Both the position numbers and the translations under genes were made by a program. Shown here piece by piece: positions 22,914-31,154 of a stretch of DNA of 34,324 nt. Source of the DNA: AP-15 sp035509615 (GTDB lineage: Bacteria > Pseudomonadota > Alphaproteobacteria > ATCC43930 > CGMCC-115725); assembly GCA_035509615.1 (NCBI GenBank), contig DATJLK010000150.1:1-34324 (forward strand), read 5' to 3'. The notes below the pieces were generated by a model that had not been told where the DNA came from, did no database searches, and was given only the letters and a program-made list of their open reading frames with translations. The number at the start of each line of letters is the position of its first letter. Position 1 is the first letter of the stretch.

Positions 22914-25169
22914 ATGGCCGACCTCTCCGGGGAGACGGCGGCAGCCGCTGCCCACAGCCGGGCGCTGCAGCGGGTGCGCGTGCTGCTGCCATTGCCTCTG
23001 CCCGATGCGCTCGATTACCGGATTCCCGGCGGCGAGCCGCCGCCACCGGGCAGCTTTGTCCGCGTGCCGCTCGCCGGCCGCAATCTCGTCGGCGTGGTCT
23101 GGGAGCGGAGCGCCGCAGGCGATGACAGGACGGAACTCGCGGCCGACCGCCTGAAGCCGATCGGCGAAACGCTGCCGTTACCACCTCTCGACGCGGCACT
23201 GCGCCGCTTCATCGACCGCGTGGCGGCTTACACGATGGCCTCGCCGGGTGCAGTGCTGCGCATGACGATGAGTGTCCCCGAGGCGCTGCAACCGCCGCGC
23301 CCGCGCCGGCTGTGCGCCATCTCGGCCGCCGGGTTGGCGGCACTTGCCGAGAGGGCGCCGGCGACGCCGCTGAGCGCCACCCGCCGCCGGGTGCTCGAAA
23401 CCTTGCGCGACCACCCCCCAATGCCGTTTGCCGAAACCGCCCGGTTGGCGAAATGTGGCGCCGGGGTGATTCGCGATGTTGTCGCCTGCGGTCTTGCCGA
23501 AGAACGGATCGTTCCGACCGAGCCCGCGGTGCCGCCGATACCGGATTGGCGGGTTTCGGGGGTTCAGCTTTCAGCCGACCAGGCGGCGGCGGCGCGCCGG
23601 CTTGTCGCCTGCGTCGATAGCGGCGGTTTCCGGGTCGCCCTGCTCGACGGCGTCACCGGCTCCGGCAAGACCGAGACCTATTTTGCGGCGGTCGCCGCCG
23701 CTCTCGCCGCCGGTCGGCAAGTCCTGGTATTGCTGCCGGAAATAGCACTCGGCGCGCAGTGGCTGCAGCGGTTTCGCAACCGCTTTGGGGTCTTGCCGGC
23801 GCAATGGCATTCGGAGATCAGCCGGAGCGAGCGCCGTGATACGTGGCGCGCGGTTGCTGCCGGCCGGGTCCGGGTTGTCGTCGGTGCGCGCTCGGCACTG
23901 TTTTTGCCATTTCCCGAACTGGGCCTGATCGTTGCGGATGAAGAGCACGACCCGTCCTACAAGCAGGAGGACGGGGTGTGCTATCAGGCGCGGGATATGG
24001 CGGTGTTGCGCGCCTCGCTGGCGGGCTTTCCGGTCGTGCTGGTCTCGGCGACGCCCTCACTCGAAACCGTCGTCAATGTCTCGCGCGGGCGTTATCAGCG
24101 CGTCAGCCTGCCGCGCCGCCATGCCGAGGCGGCGCTGCCGGCGATCCGCCTTATCGATATGCGACGCGAGCGCCTCGAAACCGGCCGGTTCCTGTCGCCG
24201 CCGCTGGTCGCCGCAATCGCCGGCGCCTTCGCCGCGGGCGAGCAGGCGCTGCTGTTTCTGAACCGGCGCGGCTATGCGCCGCTGACCCTGTGCCGCGCCT
24301 GCGGCCACCGCTTTCAATGCCCGAATTGCAGCGCCTGGCTTGTCGAGCATCGCTTTACCCGCCGGCTTCTCTGTCATCACTGCGGCCATGCCGAGGCGGT
24401 GCCGGCTTTGTGTCCGGAATGCATGACGGCCGGCGTTCTGGTGCCGTGTGGACCGGGGGTCGAACGATTGCTCGACGAGGTCTCGGCGCACTTTCCATCA
24501 GCGCGAGCGGCAGTGATGGTCAGCGACACGCTGAGCGGGCCGCGGGCCGCGGCCGAACTCACTCAGGCGATGACCGAACAGCGCATCGATGTCCTGATCG
24601 GGACCCAGATTGTCGCGAAAGGCCACCATTTCCCGATGCTGACCCTGGTGGGCGTGGTCGATGCCGATCTTGGGCTTGTCGGCGGCGATCTGCGCGCGGC
24701 AGAGCGGACTTATCAATTGCTGCATCAGGTCGGCGGCCGCGCCGGGCGCGCCGAGCGCAAGGGCCAGGTGCTGATCCAGACCTTTATGCCGGAGCAGCCG
24801 GTCATGCAGGCGCTGGCCGCCGGCGAGCGTGAGCGGTTTCTCGAAGCCGAGGCGGCCGCACGGCGCGGCGCCGGCCTGCCGCCCTTTGGCCGGCTCGCGG
24901 CGTTGATCATCAGCGCCGTCGATGCGCAAGCCGCCGATTTTGCGGCCCAGGCGATCGCCCGCGCCGCACCGCAATGGCCGGGCGTCATCGTGCTGGGGCC
25001 GGCCCCGGCGCCGCTCGCGATCCTGCGCGGCCGACACCGCCGCCGGTTTCTGGTCAAGGCCGATCGCCAGGTCAATTTGCAGGCCGTATTGCGCGATTGG
25101 CTGTCGCGGGTGCGTCTGGCCGGCTCGGCACGGCTGCAGATCGATATCGATCCCTACAGCTTTTTGTGA
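22914..25169 (+). CDS. priA: primosomal replication restart helicase PriA
   Basis: PriA recognises stalled forks and reloads the replicative helicase. The 751-residue protein has the N-terminal 3'-OH binding domain (RVRVLLPLPLPDALDYRIP), Walker A GVTGSGKT (246-253), the DEEH box (342-345) and the helicase core with VGRAGR-type motif VGGRAGRAERKG. Eight zinc-binding cysteines are at 460, 463, 469, 472, 487, 490, 500 and 503. The C-terminal LQIDIDPYSFL is the usual end. I chose ATG 22914, behind GAGGCGTCT; an ATG at 22881 is in frame with a poorer site. The upstream neighbours are xerC and the DUF484 gene on the other strand. In several alphaproteobacteria priA lies next to the atpHAGDC genes; here a repeat and a long spacer follow instead. 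Confidence 0.97.
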   Translation: MADLSGETAAAAAHSRALQRVRVLLPLPLPDALDYRIPGGEPPPPGSFVRVPLAGRNLVGVVWERSAAGDDRTELAADRLKPIGETLPLPPLDAALRRFIDRVAAYTMASPGAVLRMTMSVPEALQPPRPRRLCAISAAGLAALAERAPATPLSATRRRVLETLRDHPPMPFAETARLAKCGAGVIRDVVACGLAEERIVPTEPAVPPIPDWRVSGVQLSADQAAAARRLVACVDSGGFRVALLDGVTGSGKTETYFAAVAAALAAGRQVLVLLPEIALGAQWLQRFRNRFGVLPAQWHSEISRSERRDTWRAVAAGRVRVVVGARSALFLPFPELGLIVADEEHDPSYKQEDGVCYQARDMAVLRASLAGFPVVLVSATPSLETVVNVSRGRYQRVSLPRRHAEAALPAIRLIDMRRERLETGRFLSPPLVAAIAGAFAAGEQALLFLNRRGYAPLTLCRACGHRFQCPNCSAWLVEHRFTRRLLCHHCGHAEAVPALCPECMTAGVLVPCGPGVERLLDEVSAHFPSARAAVMVSDTLSGPRAAAELTQAMTEQRIDVLIGTQIVAKGHHFPMLTLVGVVDADLGLVGGDLRAAERTYQLLHQVGGRAGRAERKGQVLIQTFMPEQPVMQALAAGERERFLEAEAAARRGAGLPPFGRLAALIISAVDAQAADFAAQAIARAAPQWPGVIVLGPAPAPLAILRGRHRRRFLVKADRQVNLQAVLRDWLSRVRLAGSARLQIDIDPYSFL

Positions 25170-25194
25170 CGCCGGGCGGCGGGATTCGGCCTTG

Positions 25195-25258
25195 GACCAT
25201 GATCGTCCCGGATCGAAGCACCCCCGGCGCTGCGATCCGATACCGTGAATCATGGTCT
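25195..25258 (-). repeat. about 60-bp dispersed palindromic repeat, copy B
   Basis: Read on the minus strand, 25256-25196 begins ACCATGATTCAC, contains TATCGGATCG, AGCGCCGGG, GCTTCGATCCGG, and ends GACGATCATGGT. It matches copy A at 6590-6647 block by block with about three extra bases in the loop. It starts 26 bp after the priA stop. The terminal arms (GACCATGAT / ATCATGGTC) are a perfect inverted repeat. Confidence 0.7.
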
Positions 25259-25706
25259 CGCTCTCGAACGCCGATCATTCACGGCAGATGATCCCCCGAT
25301 ATCGGTTGCGGCGAACTGCCGAGATCGGCGTCGGCCAGCCTGACAATGTCCGGACCGAAGACGGCAAAACAGCGTCCTGCCGAAAGCAGCATAGAACCTT
25401 TGGCGGAGGTCTCTGCTGAGGTGCGGACAGGCGCCATGCTGCGAACAATGCTCATTCTCACTTATCAATCGCGAGTTGCCGGATCAACGGCCCCGTTATA
25501 GCCCGCTCTCCCGCCTTGAACGCGCCGGTGGTGAGTTTGCGAGCCGCACAGAACCGCCCGGCCGTCGGCGGCGAGATATGGTCTCGGTTTGACGATAGAA
25601 AGCCAAATCATTGACGTTCGAGGCGCTTAAGCGTGTGGATTTAAAATTCATTAACAAATTTTTTCGTCTTTAATTCACCGGCGCTGCGCCGTTCTCTTGC
25701 CCTGCG

Positions 25707-25740
25707 AGATGTCTCAAGAACATCTTGTCCGTCTCAAGAA
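25707..25740. repeat. overlapping inverted and direct repeats, possible operator
   Basis: AGATGT (25707-25712) is inverted as ACATCT (25720-25725) around CTCAAGA. GTCTCAAGAA occurs at 25711-25720 and 25731-25740, exactly 20 bp apart, about two helical turns. This could be a regulator binding site; nothing else supports it. Confidence 0.35.
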
Positions 25741-25761
25741 TAAAAACGAAGAACGAGAGCA

Positions 25762-25872
25762 ATGGAGCTAAAAGGTATCCAGAAGGGCCCAGCTGAACCG
25801 CCGCTGATCACGATAAACCACCCAACAGCGAAAATGCATGTGTGGTTGACAAGCCGGATATGCCCTGTTTAG
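25762..25872 (+). CDS. possible small ORF of 36 codons, unknown
   Basis: An ATG behind GAACGAGAGCA opens a 36-residue frame (MELKGIQKGPAEPPL...SRICPV) inside the long spacer. It has no recognisable domain, signal or membrane segment. The ribosome binding site is moderate, and the length is within chance expectation, so this is a weak call. Confidence 0.15.
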   Translation: MELKGIQKGPAEPPLITINHPTAKMHVWLTSRICPV

Positions 25873-26030
25873 CTTGTTAGGTTCCTGCCTGTCCTACCCG
25901 GAAGATCGACCACAATCCGGGACGACGCCAATCTGCATTCTCTAGCCGAGACCATTACAATGGGGCACGGCGGCGCGCTCGCCTGTGTCAAACGGCCGAG
26001 GAATGCCCTACAAAAAGGAGACGCAATCGG

Positions 26031-26687
26031 ATGCCGTTGCGCCAGACGATTGGCATTTCCCTCGCGCTGTTGATGGCTTCAACCGGTGCGATGGCGAAAG
26101 CGCCCGAAAAGAGCACCGCGCCTCATGCCAGCGCATCCTATAAGGCCGAACCCGTAAACTCAGCGAGAAGATCCGGCAAAACCCGCAGCCTGCAGCGGGC
26201 GGGGCATTTCCATTGGCCGACGCGGCTCGCCTTTCACCGCAGCGTGCGATCGCGCTATCGCCGCTCCGGCGATGTCGCCTGGAACTCCGCCACCGCCGAT
26301 CCCGATTGGGGCCCGATGCACACCACGGGTTATCAGGAATTTGGTCAGGCGGCGTGGTACGACCTGGTCGGCGACCGCACCTCGAGCGGCGAACGTCTCG
26401 ACACGGTGACGCCGACAGCAGCGCATCGCTCGCTGCCACTGGGCTCCTGCGCAAAAGTGACCAGTCTCGACACGGGGCGCTCGGTGATCGTCCGGATCAA
26501 CGACCGCGGCCCCTACAACCGCCGTTTTATCATCGATCTGTCACCGCGCGCCGCGGCTGAGCTTGGGATGATCCACGCGGGTGTCGCCGCGGTCGCGGTC
26601 GAACCGGTGGCAGCCGGCCCGGCAGGGACTGTTGCGGCCGCGGCCTCGACACAAGCGGCCTATCAAACGACCCAGGTAACGCAATAG
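26031..26687 (+). CDS. RlpA-like double-psi beta-barrel protein, periplasmic
   Basis: RlpA proteins are septal-ring lytic transglycosylases that cut denuded glycan strands. This 218-residue protein has a signal peptide (MPLRQTIGISLALLMASTGA then MA, cleavage before Lys-Ala) without a lipobox Cys, so it should be soluble in the periplasm and not a lipoprotein as in E. coli. The double-psi barrel spans about 104-192: GQAAWYDLVGDRTSSGERLD, TAAHRSLPLGS, VIVRINDRGPYNRRFIIDLS (conserved Asp158), AAAELGM. The basic linker at 45-80 is long and low in complexity, and the Ala-rich tail has no SPOR domain. AAGGAGACGCAATCGG gives a rather long spacing to ATG 26031. It is convergent with the GMC gene. Confidence 0.85.
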   Translation: MPLRQTIGISLALLMASTGAMAKAPEKSTAPHASASYKAEPVNSARRSGKTRSLQRAGHFHWPTRLAFHRSVRSRYRRSGDVAWNSATADPDWGPMHTTGYQEFGQAAWYDLVGDRTSSGERLDTVTPTAAHRSLPLGSCAKVTSLDTGRSVIVRINDRGPYNRRFIIDLSPRAAAELGMIHAGVAAVAVEPVAAGPAGTVAAAASTQAAYQTTQVTQ

Positions 26688-26912
26688 CGCTTCGGCCGGC
26701 AGAATCCCGGTCCGCAGAGCTGCGGCGCAGAGCGCGATTGCGGACGGCCCCGGAGAGCGAGCCTGAGCATGGCTCGCCTCAGTGAGCGCGGCAGTCTTAA
26801 TCAGCCTGCGACGGCGGCTTGGTCGGCATGGCGCAATGGCCGAGGCCACCCCCGCGGCGATAGCGGGCCAAAGCGGGGCCCGGCAGGGTACACACCCTCG
26901 GGCGGGCGCGGC

Positions 26913-28535
26913 TCAGGCGGCGCGAGCGGTCGGGGTGGCGGCCTCGCGGGCGCTTTGGCGGATCAGTTCGGCGCCGCGCTCGGCGATCATGATGGTCGGC
27001 GCGTTGGTGTTGGTCGAGGTCACCGTCGGCATCACCGAGGCGTCGATGACCCGCAGCCGGTCGAGCCCGTGAACGCGCAGCTGGTCATCGACCACCGCCA
27101 TCTGGTCGCCGCCCATCTTGCAGGTGCAGGTCGCGTGGTAGACGGTCGACCCCTTTTGCCGCGCATAGTCGAGGAGTTCGTCATCGGTCGCGACCGCGGG
27201 TCCGGGAAGGATCTCGGTACCGCAATAACGCGCCAGCGCAGGGGCGGCGAACAGGCGGCGGATGAACCTGAGACCGCCGACCAGTGCGCGGCGGTCGGTC
27301 TGATCGCTCAGATAACGCGGGTTGATCGCCGGCGCTTCCCTCGGGTCGGCAGACCTGGCCTCGACGTAACCGCGCGACAGGGGCCGCATCTGCCAGGCGC
27401 CGGCGGTTATGCCGGGGAAATCATCGAGCGCCCCGATCTGCCCGTCCTTGAAGCTGCCGGGGGCGATGCTGCATTGCACATCGGGGGTCGCCGACTCTTC
27501 GAGCACCTTGACCGAGGCCGCCGCCAACGAGGCGCTGTAGGTCAGCATGCCCTTGCCGGTGACGAGATAGCGCAGGATCTCGCTTGCCAGGGCGACGCCG
27601 CGCGAGCGCTCATTGATCGTTGCCGCCCCACCTACCGGATAGCTGATGCGGGCGATGTAGTGATCCTGCAGGTTCTGTCCGACCCCCGGCAGGGCATGAT
27701 GGACCGGGATTCCAATCCGGGTCAGGTGCTCGGGCGCGCCGATCCCTGAAAGTTGCAGAATGTGCGGCGAGTTGACCGCACCCGCCGAGAGGATCACCTC
27801 GCGATCGGCCTCGGCGCGCTCGACCGCCCCGCCGCGCGCGAATTCGACGCCGACAGCACGCTTGCCATCAAACAGGATGCGGTGCACCAGAGCCTTGGTG
27901 ACGACCTGCAGGTTCGGCCGCTTCATCGCCGGCCGCAGATAGGTGCGCGCCGCACTGGCGCGGCGGCGCCCGCCGCGGGTCTGCTGGCAATAGCCGATGC
28001 CGCCATGCGGCAGAGCGTTGACGTCGTCGCGATATTCGAGCCCGATCTGCTGCCCCGCCTCGATCGCCGCCCGGCACAAAGGTGGGATGTCGGTCATGCG
28101 CGAGGTGTAGAGCGGGCCGCCCTTGCCGCGCCATTCGCTGGCCTCGCCCTCCCAATTCTCGGCTTTTTTGAAATAGGGCAGAACGTCGTCCCACGACCAG
28201 CCGCGATTGCCGAGCTGCGCCCAATGGTCGAAATCCTCGGGTTGGCCGCGGACATAGATGAGGCCGTTGATCGAACTCGAACCGCCGAGCACCCGGCCGC
28301 GCGGATAGAGGATTGCGCGCCCGGCGGTGCCTGGGTCGGGCTCGGCGTGATAACCCCAGGTCAGGCTCGAGTGATCGAGCAGCTTCATAAAACCGGCGGG
28401 GATGTGGATATAGGGGTTCCAGTCGCGCCCGCCCGCCTCGATCAGCAGGATCCGAGCGCGCGGATCCTCGCTGAGCCGGTTGGCGAGCACGCAGCCGGCC
28501 GAGCCGGCACCGGTGATCACATAGTCGGCCTTCAT
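26913..28535 (-). CDS. GMC-family FAD oxidoreductase (choline/alcohol dehydrogenase-like)
   Basis: This 540-residue flavoprotein of the glucose-methanol-choline family oxidises alcohols to aldehydes. The FAD site is YVITGAGSAGCVLANRLSED (residues 5-24) with IEAGG; GMC signature 1 is GRVLGGSSSINGLIYVRG (80-97) and signature 2 is GAVNSPHILQLSGIG (252-266). The catalytic pair is His467 (YHATCTCKMG) and Asn511 (STNTNAPTIMIAER). Length fits BetA/AlkJ-like members. Start ATG 28535 has a strong GGGAGGAA site. It is third in a minus-strand run after the gamma-glutamyltransferase homologue and the lipoprotein (131-bp gap). Without a betB or betT neighbour, choline is not supported as substrate. Cytoplasmic or loosely membrane-bound. 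Confidence 0.92.
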   Translation of the reverse strand: MKADYVITGAGSAGCVLANRLSEDPRARILLIEAGGRDWNPYIHIPAGFMKLLDHSSLTWGYHAEPDPGTAGRAILYPRGRVLGGSSSINGLIYVRGQPEDFDHWAQLGNRGWSWDDVLPYFKKAENWEGEASEWRGKGGPLYTSRMTDIPPLCRAAIEAGQQIGLEYRDDVNALPHGGIGYCQQTRGGRRRASAARTYLRPAMKRPNLQVVTKALVHRILFDGKRAVGVEFARGGAVERAEADREVILSAGAVNSPHILQLSGIGAPEHLTRIGIPVHHALPGVGQNLQDHYIARISYPVGGAATINERSRGVALASEILRYLVTGKGMLTYSASLAAASVKVLEESATPDVQCSIAPGSFKDGQIGALDDFPGITAGAWQMRPLSRGYVEARSADPREAPAINPRYLSDQTDRRALVGGLRFIRRLFAAPALARYCGTEILPGPAVATDDELLDYARQKGSTVYHATCTCKMGGDQMAVVDDQLRVHGLDRLRVIDASVMPTVTSTNTNAPTIMIAERGAELIRQSAREAATPTARAA

Positions 28536-28666
28536 CGTTTCCTCCCACTCGCCGCTCGACCCAGTGCGGCGACCCGCGGCGCGGATGCCGGATTTGACCT
28601 CGGGAACAAGCTACCGGCAGCAGTGGCAGACGGCAATTCTCCCGCGCCGGTTTGTTGCGAATCGGC

Positions 28667-29146
28667 TCAGCGCTGTCCGAGATCGATCAGGGTCGACAAA
28701 TACTGCTTGGCGACGTTGGGCGCCATCGGCAGCACCGCAAAGCTGTAGCCGCCAACCGGTGAGCCGAGCTCCCAATTGCCGACGGCGATGATCTGCACAT
28801 AGGTTTCCGTCCCCGGATCGAGGTGCAGAATATCGTGCTGGCCGGCATAGGTCGCCCCGCCGCTAGCCTGTGCTGAGAGCCGATAGCGTCCCGGCACGAA
28901 ATCGTGAAAGAACGCGGTGCCTTGCTGGATCGTAACGAGCGCCGCCCGATCGATGTAAACGATGGGTTGCGCGGCATAGATATTGCCGCCGGTCGGTTCA
29001 CCCTGGCGCAGGAACCACACCCGGGCCATGCCGGGCGCAAGCGGCGGCGCCGGAGCTCGCGGCGACTCGGCGGCACAGCTGGCAAGCAGCAGCGCCATCA
29101 GAACAGCGCCGAGCGGCCAGCTTCGAAGCGATGATTGTCGGTACAT
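28667..29146 (-). CDS. lipoprotein with a DUF2846-like domain
   Basis: The 159-residue product starts with a lipoprotein signal: WPLGAVLMALLLASCAAES, with lipobox Leu-Ala-Ser-Cys at about residue 24, so it is probably anchored in the outer membrane. The mature part resembles DUF2846: ARVWFLRQGE, IVYIDRAALVTIQQGTAFFHDFVPGRYRLSAQ, then TETYVQIIAVGNWELGS. Proteins of this sort have an unknown role; the sandwich-like strand pattern suggests binding. The GGGGGAGGG site before ATG 29146 is strong. It lies between the gamma-glutamyltransferase homologue and the GMC gene on the same strand, without a clear functional link. Confidence 0.75.
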   Translation of the reverse strand: MYRQSSLRSWPLGAVLMALLLASCAAESPRAPAPPLAPGMARVWFLRQGEPTGGNIYAAQPIVYIDRAALVTIQQGTAFFHDFVPGRYRLSAQASGGATYAGQHDILHLDPGTETYVQIIAVGNWELGSPVGGYSFAVLPMAPNVAKQYLSTLIDLGQR

Positions 29147-29256
29147 GGCGGCCCTCCCCCTGACATGCCTTCAAATGGGCACGGTGAGTTTAATATCGCG
29201 CCGGCGATTGTAAGCCCATCCGCTCGCCCACAGGGCAGCAGGGAAGCGTCGACGAG

Positions 29257-30870
29257 CTACCAGGCGGCGGCCCAGCCGTCGCGGCGCGGGTCGGAGCCGG
29301 CGAGCAGCATCCGGCTCGCCGCATCGCGGCGGATGATCTCGATGCTGCACGGGCCGTCGAGATCACCGACAATATTCAGGCGATGGCCGCGGCGCGCGAG
29401 ATCGGCACGCACGTCTTCCGGGAAGCGGCGCTCGATGACGAGCTCGGTTGGCCCGTCATGCGGCCAGTTGGCGTATTGCCCGGAAATGTGCGAGGTCCAG
29501 CGCGGCATTTCCGCCGCCTGTTGCGGATCAAGGCCAAAATCGATCATCGCACTCAGCACCTGCAGATTGACCTGCACCTGATTGTCTGCACCGGGGGTGC
29601 CAAAGACGCACCACAATGCCCCATCCTTCAGCACGATCGGCGGGTTCATCGTGTGGCGGACGCGGCGCCCGGGGACGAGCCGGTTCGGATGGCCGGGTTC
29701 GAGATGCCAATAGGCCATCCGGTTGTTGAGGAGGATGCCGGTGTCCCCGGCCATGATGCCGGCGCCAAAACCGCTGTTGATGCTCTGGATGGCGGAGACG
29801 GCGTTGCCATCGCCATCAGCGGCGCCGAAATAGGTCGTGTCGCTATCGGCGGCTTGGGCGACGCCGGTCGGGGCGGCGCGGCGCATGTCAATCCGGGCGG
29901 CGAGCCCGCCGGTGTATTCGGCCGACAACAGCCGATCGAAGGGCGGCGACAGCGAGCGTGGATCGGCCCCCCAGCGCTCACGATCGGCAAAAGCGAGCTT
30001 TTTCGCCTCGACCATGGCATGGACCCAATCGGCCGACAGCAGTCCCATTCGCGCGAGATCGAGATGCTCGAGGATCTTCAATTCCTCGAGCAGCACAAAG
30101 CCGGTCGAGTTCAGCGGCGCTTCGAGGACGGTATAGCCGCGATAATCGATGGTCAGTGGCGCCTGCTCCTCAGCGGCAAACTCGGCGAGATCGGCCGCCC
30201 CCACGAGTGTGCCCGCTGCCTCGAGACCGGCTGCCAGCCGCCGCGCCAAACGGCCGCGGTAAAAGGTCTCCGCACCATCGGCGGCGATTTCTTCGAGCGT
30301 GCACGCCAGTTGCGGCTGGACGATCGGCGACCCGGGCGGCGGCGGGCGGCGGTCGGTAAGAAACAGCGCGGTCGTGCGCGGATCGACGAGCAGGGTCGGG
30401 CGATACTCCTCGGCAAAATGGCAATAGGCGCTGGTCGCGCCAAAGCCGCCGCGGGCGAGATCGATCGCCTCGGCGCAGAGATCGCCCCACGGCAGCCGCC
30501 CATAGCGCCGATGCATCATCTCGAGGGCGGCAAGCATCCCCGGCACCGAGACCGAGAGCGGCCCGGTGCGTGGGATACCGCCGGCATATCGCTCCGCGGT
30601 TGCGGCGGCAGGTGCCGGGCCGGTGCCATTAAAAACGACCGCTCGGCCGCTCGCGGCATCAAACACGTGATAGAACGCATCGCCGCCGAGCCCCGACATC
30701 ATCGGCTCGACCACCGAGAGTGCGAGCCCGGTCGCAACCGCGGCGTCGATGGCGTTGCCGCCGGCGCGCAGGGCCAATAGTCCGGCCTGAGCGGCAAGCG
30801 GATGATTTGCCGCCACAGCACCACGCCGCCCGATGATCAGCGGTCGATAAGTTTGCATGTCGATTGCCAC
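29257..30870 (-). CDS. gamma-glutamyltransferase family protein (N-terminal nucleophile hydrolase)
   Basis: Family members cleave gamma-glutamyl bonds (glutathione) or acylate cephalosporin-like compounds after self-cleavage into two chains. This 537-residue protein has AAQAGLLALRAGGNAIDAAVA, LSVVEPMMSGLGGDAF, LNSTGFVLLEEL and, at the processing site, SDTTYFGAADGDGNAVS, with the nucleophile predicted as Thr345. GIMAGDTGILLNNRM and the closing GSDPRRDGWAAAW are typical. The usual His after Thr-Thr is Tyr here. There is no signal peptide, so it is probably cytoplasmic, unlike E. coli Ggt. I chose GTG 30870, with GGAG seven bases upstream; ATG 30858 and longer starts up to 30903 are possible. 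Substrate uncertain. Confidence 0.88.
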   Translation of the reverse strand: MAIDMQTYRPLIIGRRGAVAANHPLAAQAGLLALRAGGNAIDAAVATGLALSVVEPMMSGLGGDAFYHVFDAASGRAVVFNGTGPAPAAATAERYAGGIPRTGPLSVSVPGMLAALEMMHRRYGRLPWGDLCAEAIDLARGGFGATSAYCHFAEEYRPTLLVDPRTTALFLTDRRPPPPGSPIVQPQLACTLEEIAADGAETFYRGRLARRLAAGLEAAGTLVGAADLAEFAAEEQAPLTIDYRGYTVLEAPLNSTGFVLLEELKILEHLDLARMGLLSADWVHAMVEAKKLAFADRERWGADPRSLSPPFDRLLSAEYTGGLAARIDMRRAAPTGVAQAADSDTTYFGAADGDGNAVSAIQSINSGFGAGIMAGDTGILLNNRMAYWHLEPGHPNRLVPGRRVRHTMNPPIVLKDGALWCVFGTPGADNQVQVNLQVLSAMIDFGLDPQQAAEMPRWTSHISGQYANWPHDGPTELVIERRFPEDVRADLARRGHRLNIVGDLDGPCSIEIIRRDAASRMLLAGSDPRRDGWAAAW

Positions 30871-30947
30871 ATCCGATCTCCGCATTTGCGTTGCTGCCGG
30901 CATATTATCCAGAAAACATGTGATCGACGAAATATGGCGGTGCCAGC

Positions 30948-31154
30948 ATGGCCAGGCGAGACGGCATCAAAAGACGGGGAAAATGGCGGCGTCGATCTCG
31001 GATGGCGGTGATCGGGCTGTTGCTGCTGAGTGCCGGCTGCGCCGCCAATGCCGGCAATTATGGTTCCGGGAGCAATTCCGGCGACAATTCGGGGAATGAT
31101 CGGAACAGCGGCTTTTATGGCGGCATGACCGGTGGCGGTGTCGGTCTGCCATGA
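30948..31154 (+). CDS. small glycine/asparagine-rich lipoprotein
   Basis: The 68-residue product has a basic N terminus (RRGKWRRRSR), a hydrophobic stretch MAVIGLLLLSAGC with lipobox Leu-Ser-Ala-Gly-Cys (Cys31), and a mature tail of only 37 residues rich in Gly, Ser and Asn (NYGSGSNSGDNSGNDRNSGF, then YGGMTGGGVG). It would be a tiny lipid-anchored, probably disordered peptide. ATG 30948 could be replaced by the internal ATG just before AVIG. Its stop overlaps the NUDIX start in an ATGA, so the genes are coupled in translation. Function unknown. Confidence 0.65.
   Translation: MARRDGIKRRGKWRRRSRMAVIGLLLLSAGCAANAGNYGSGSNSGDNSGNDRNSGFYGGMTGGGVGLP

Larger units (their letters stand above)
25170..26030. 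other. 861-bp spacer between priA and the RlpA-like gene
   Basis: The left end holds copy B of the 60-bp repeat. The middle (about 25620-25680) is strikingly AT-rich for this window: CGCTTAAGCG palindrome at 25624-25633, then TTTAAAATTCATTAAC and a run of T. After it come an inverted repeat (25707-25725) and a direct repeat of GTCTCAAGAA spaced by 20 bp. TTGACA at 25846-25851 with TAGCTT 18 bp later could be the promoter of the RlpA-like gene. One 36-codon frame (25762-25872) is the only small gene candidate. No tRNA or known riboswitch was recognised. Confidence 0.6.

Noticed and set aside
25620..25690. AT-rich spacer as a replication origin
   Set aside because: Only one imperfect DnaA-box-like TGTGGATTT is present and no origin-linked genes (dnaA, parAB, hemE) are nearby.
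26913..28535. GMC gene as choline dehydrogenase betA of a glycine-betaine pathway
   Set aside because: No betB, betI or betT neighbour; the family motifs alone do not fix choline as substrate.
29383..30780. Plus-strand open frame of about 465 codons opposite the gamma-glutamyltransferase gene
   Set aside because: Antisense shadow of a gene with intact catalytic motifs; no start signals.
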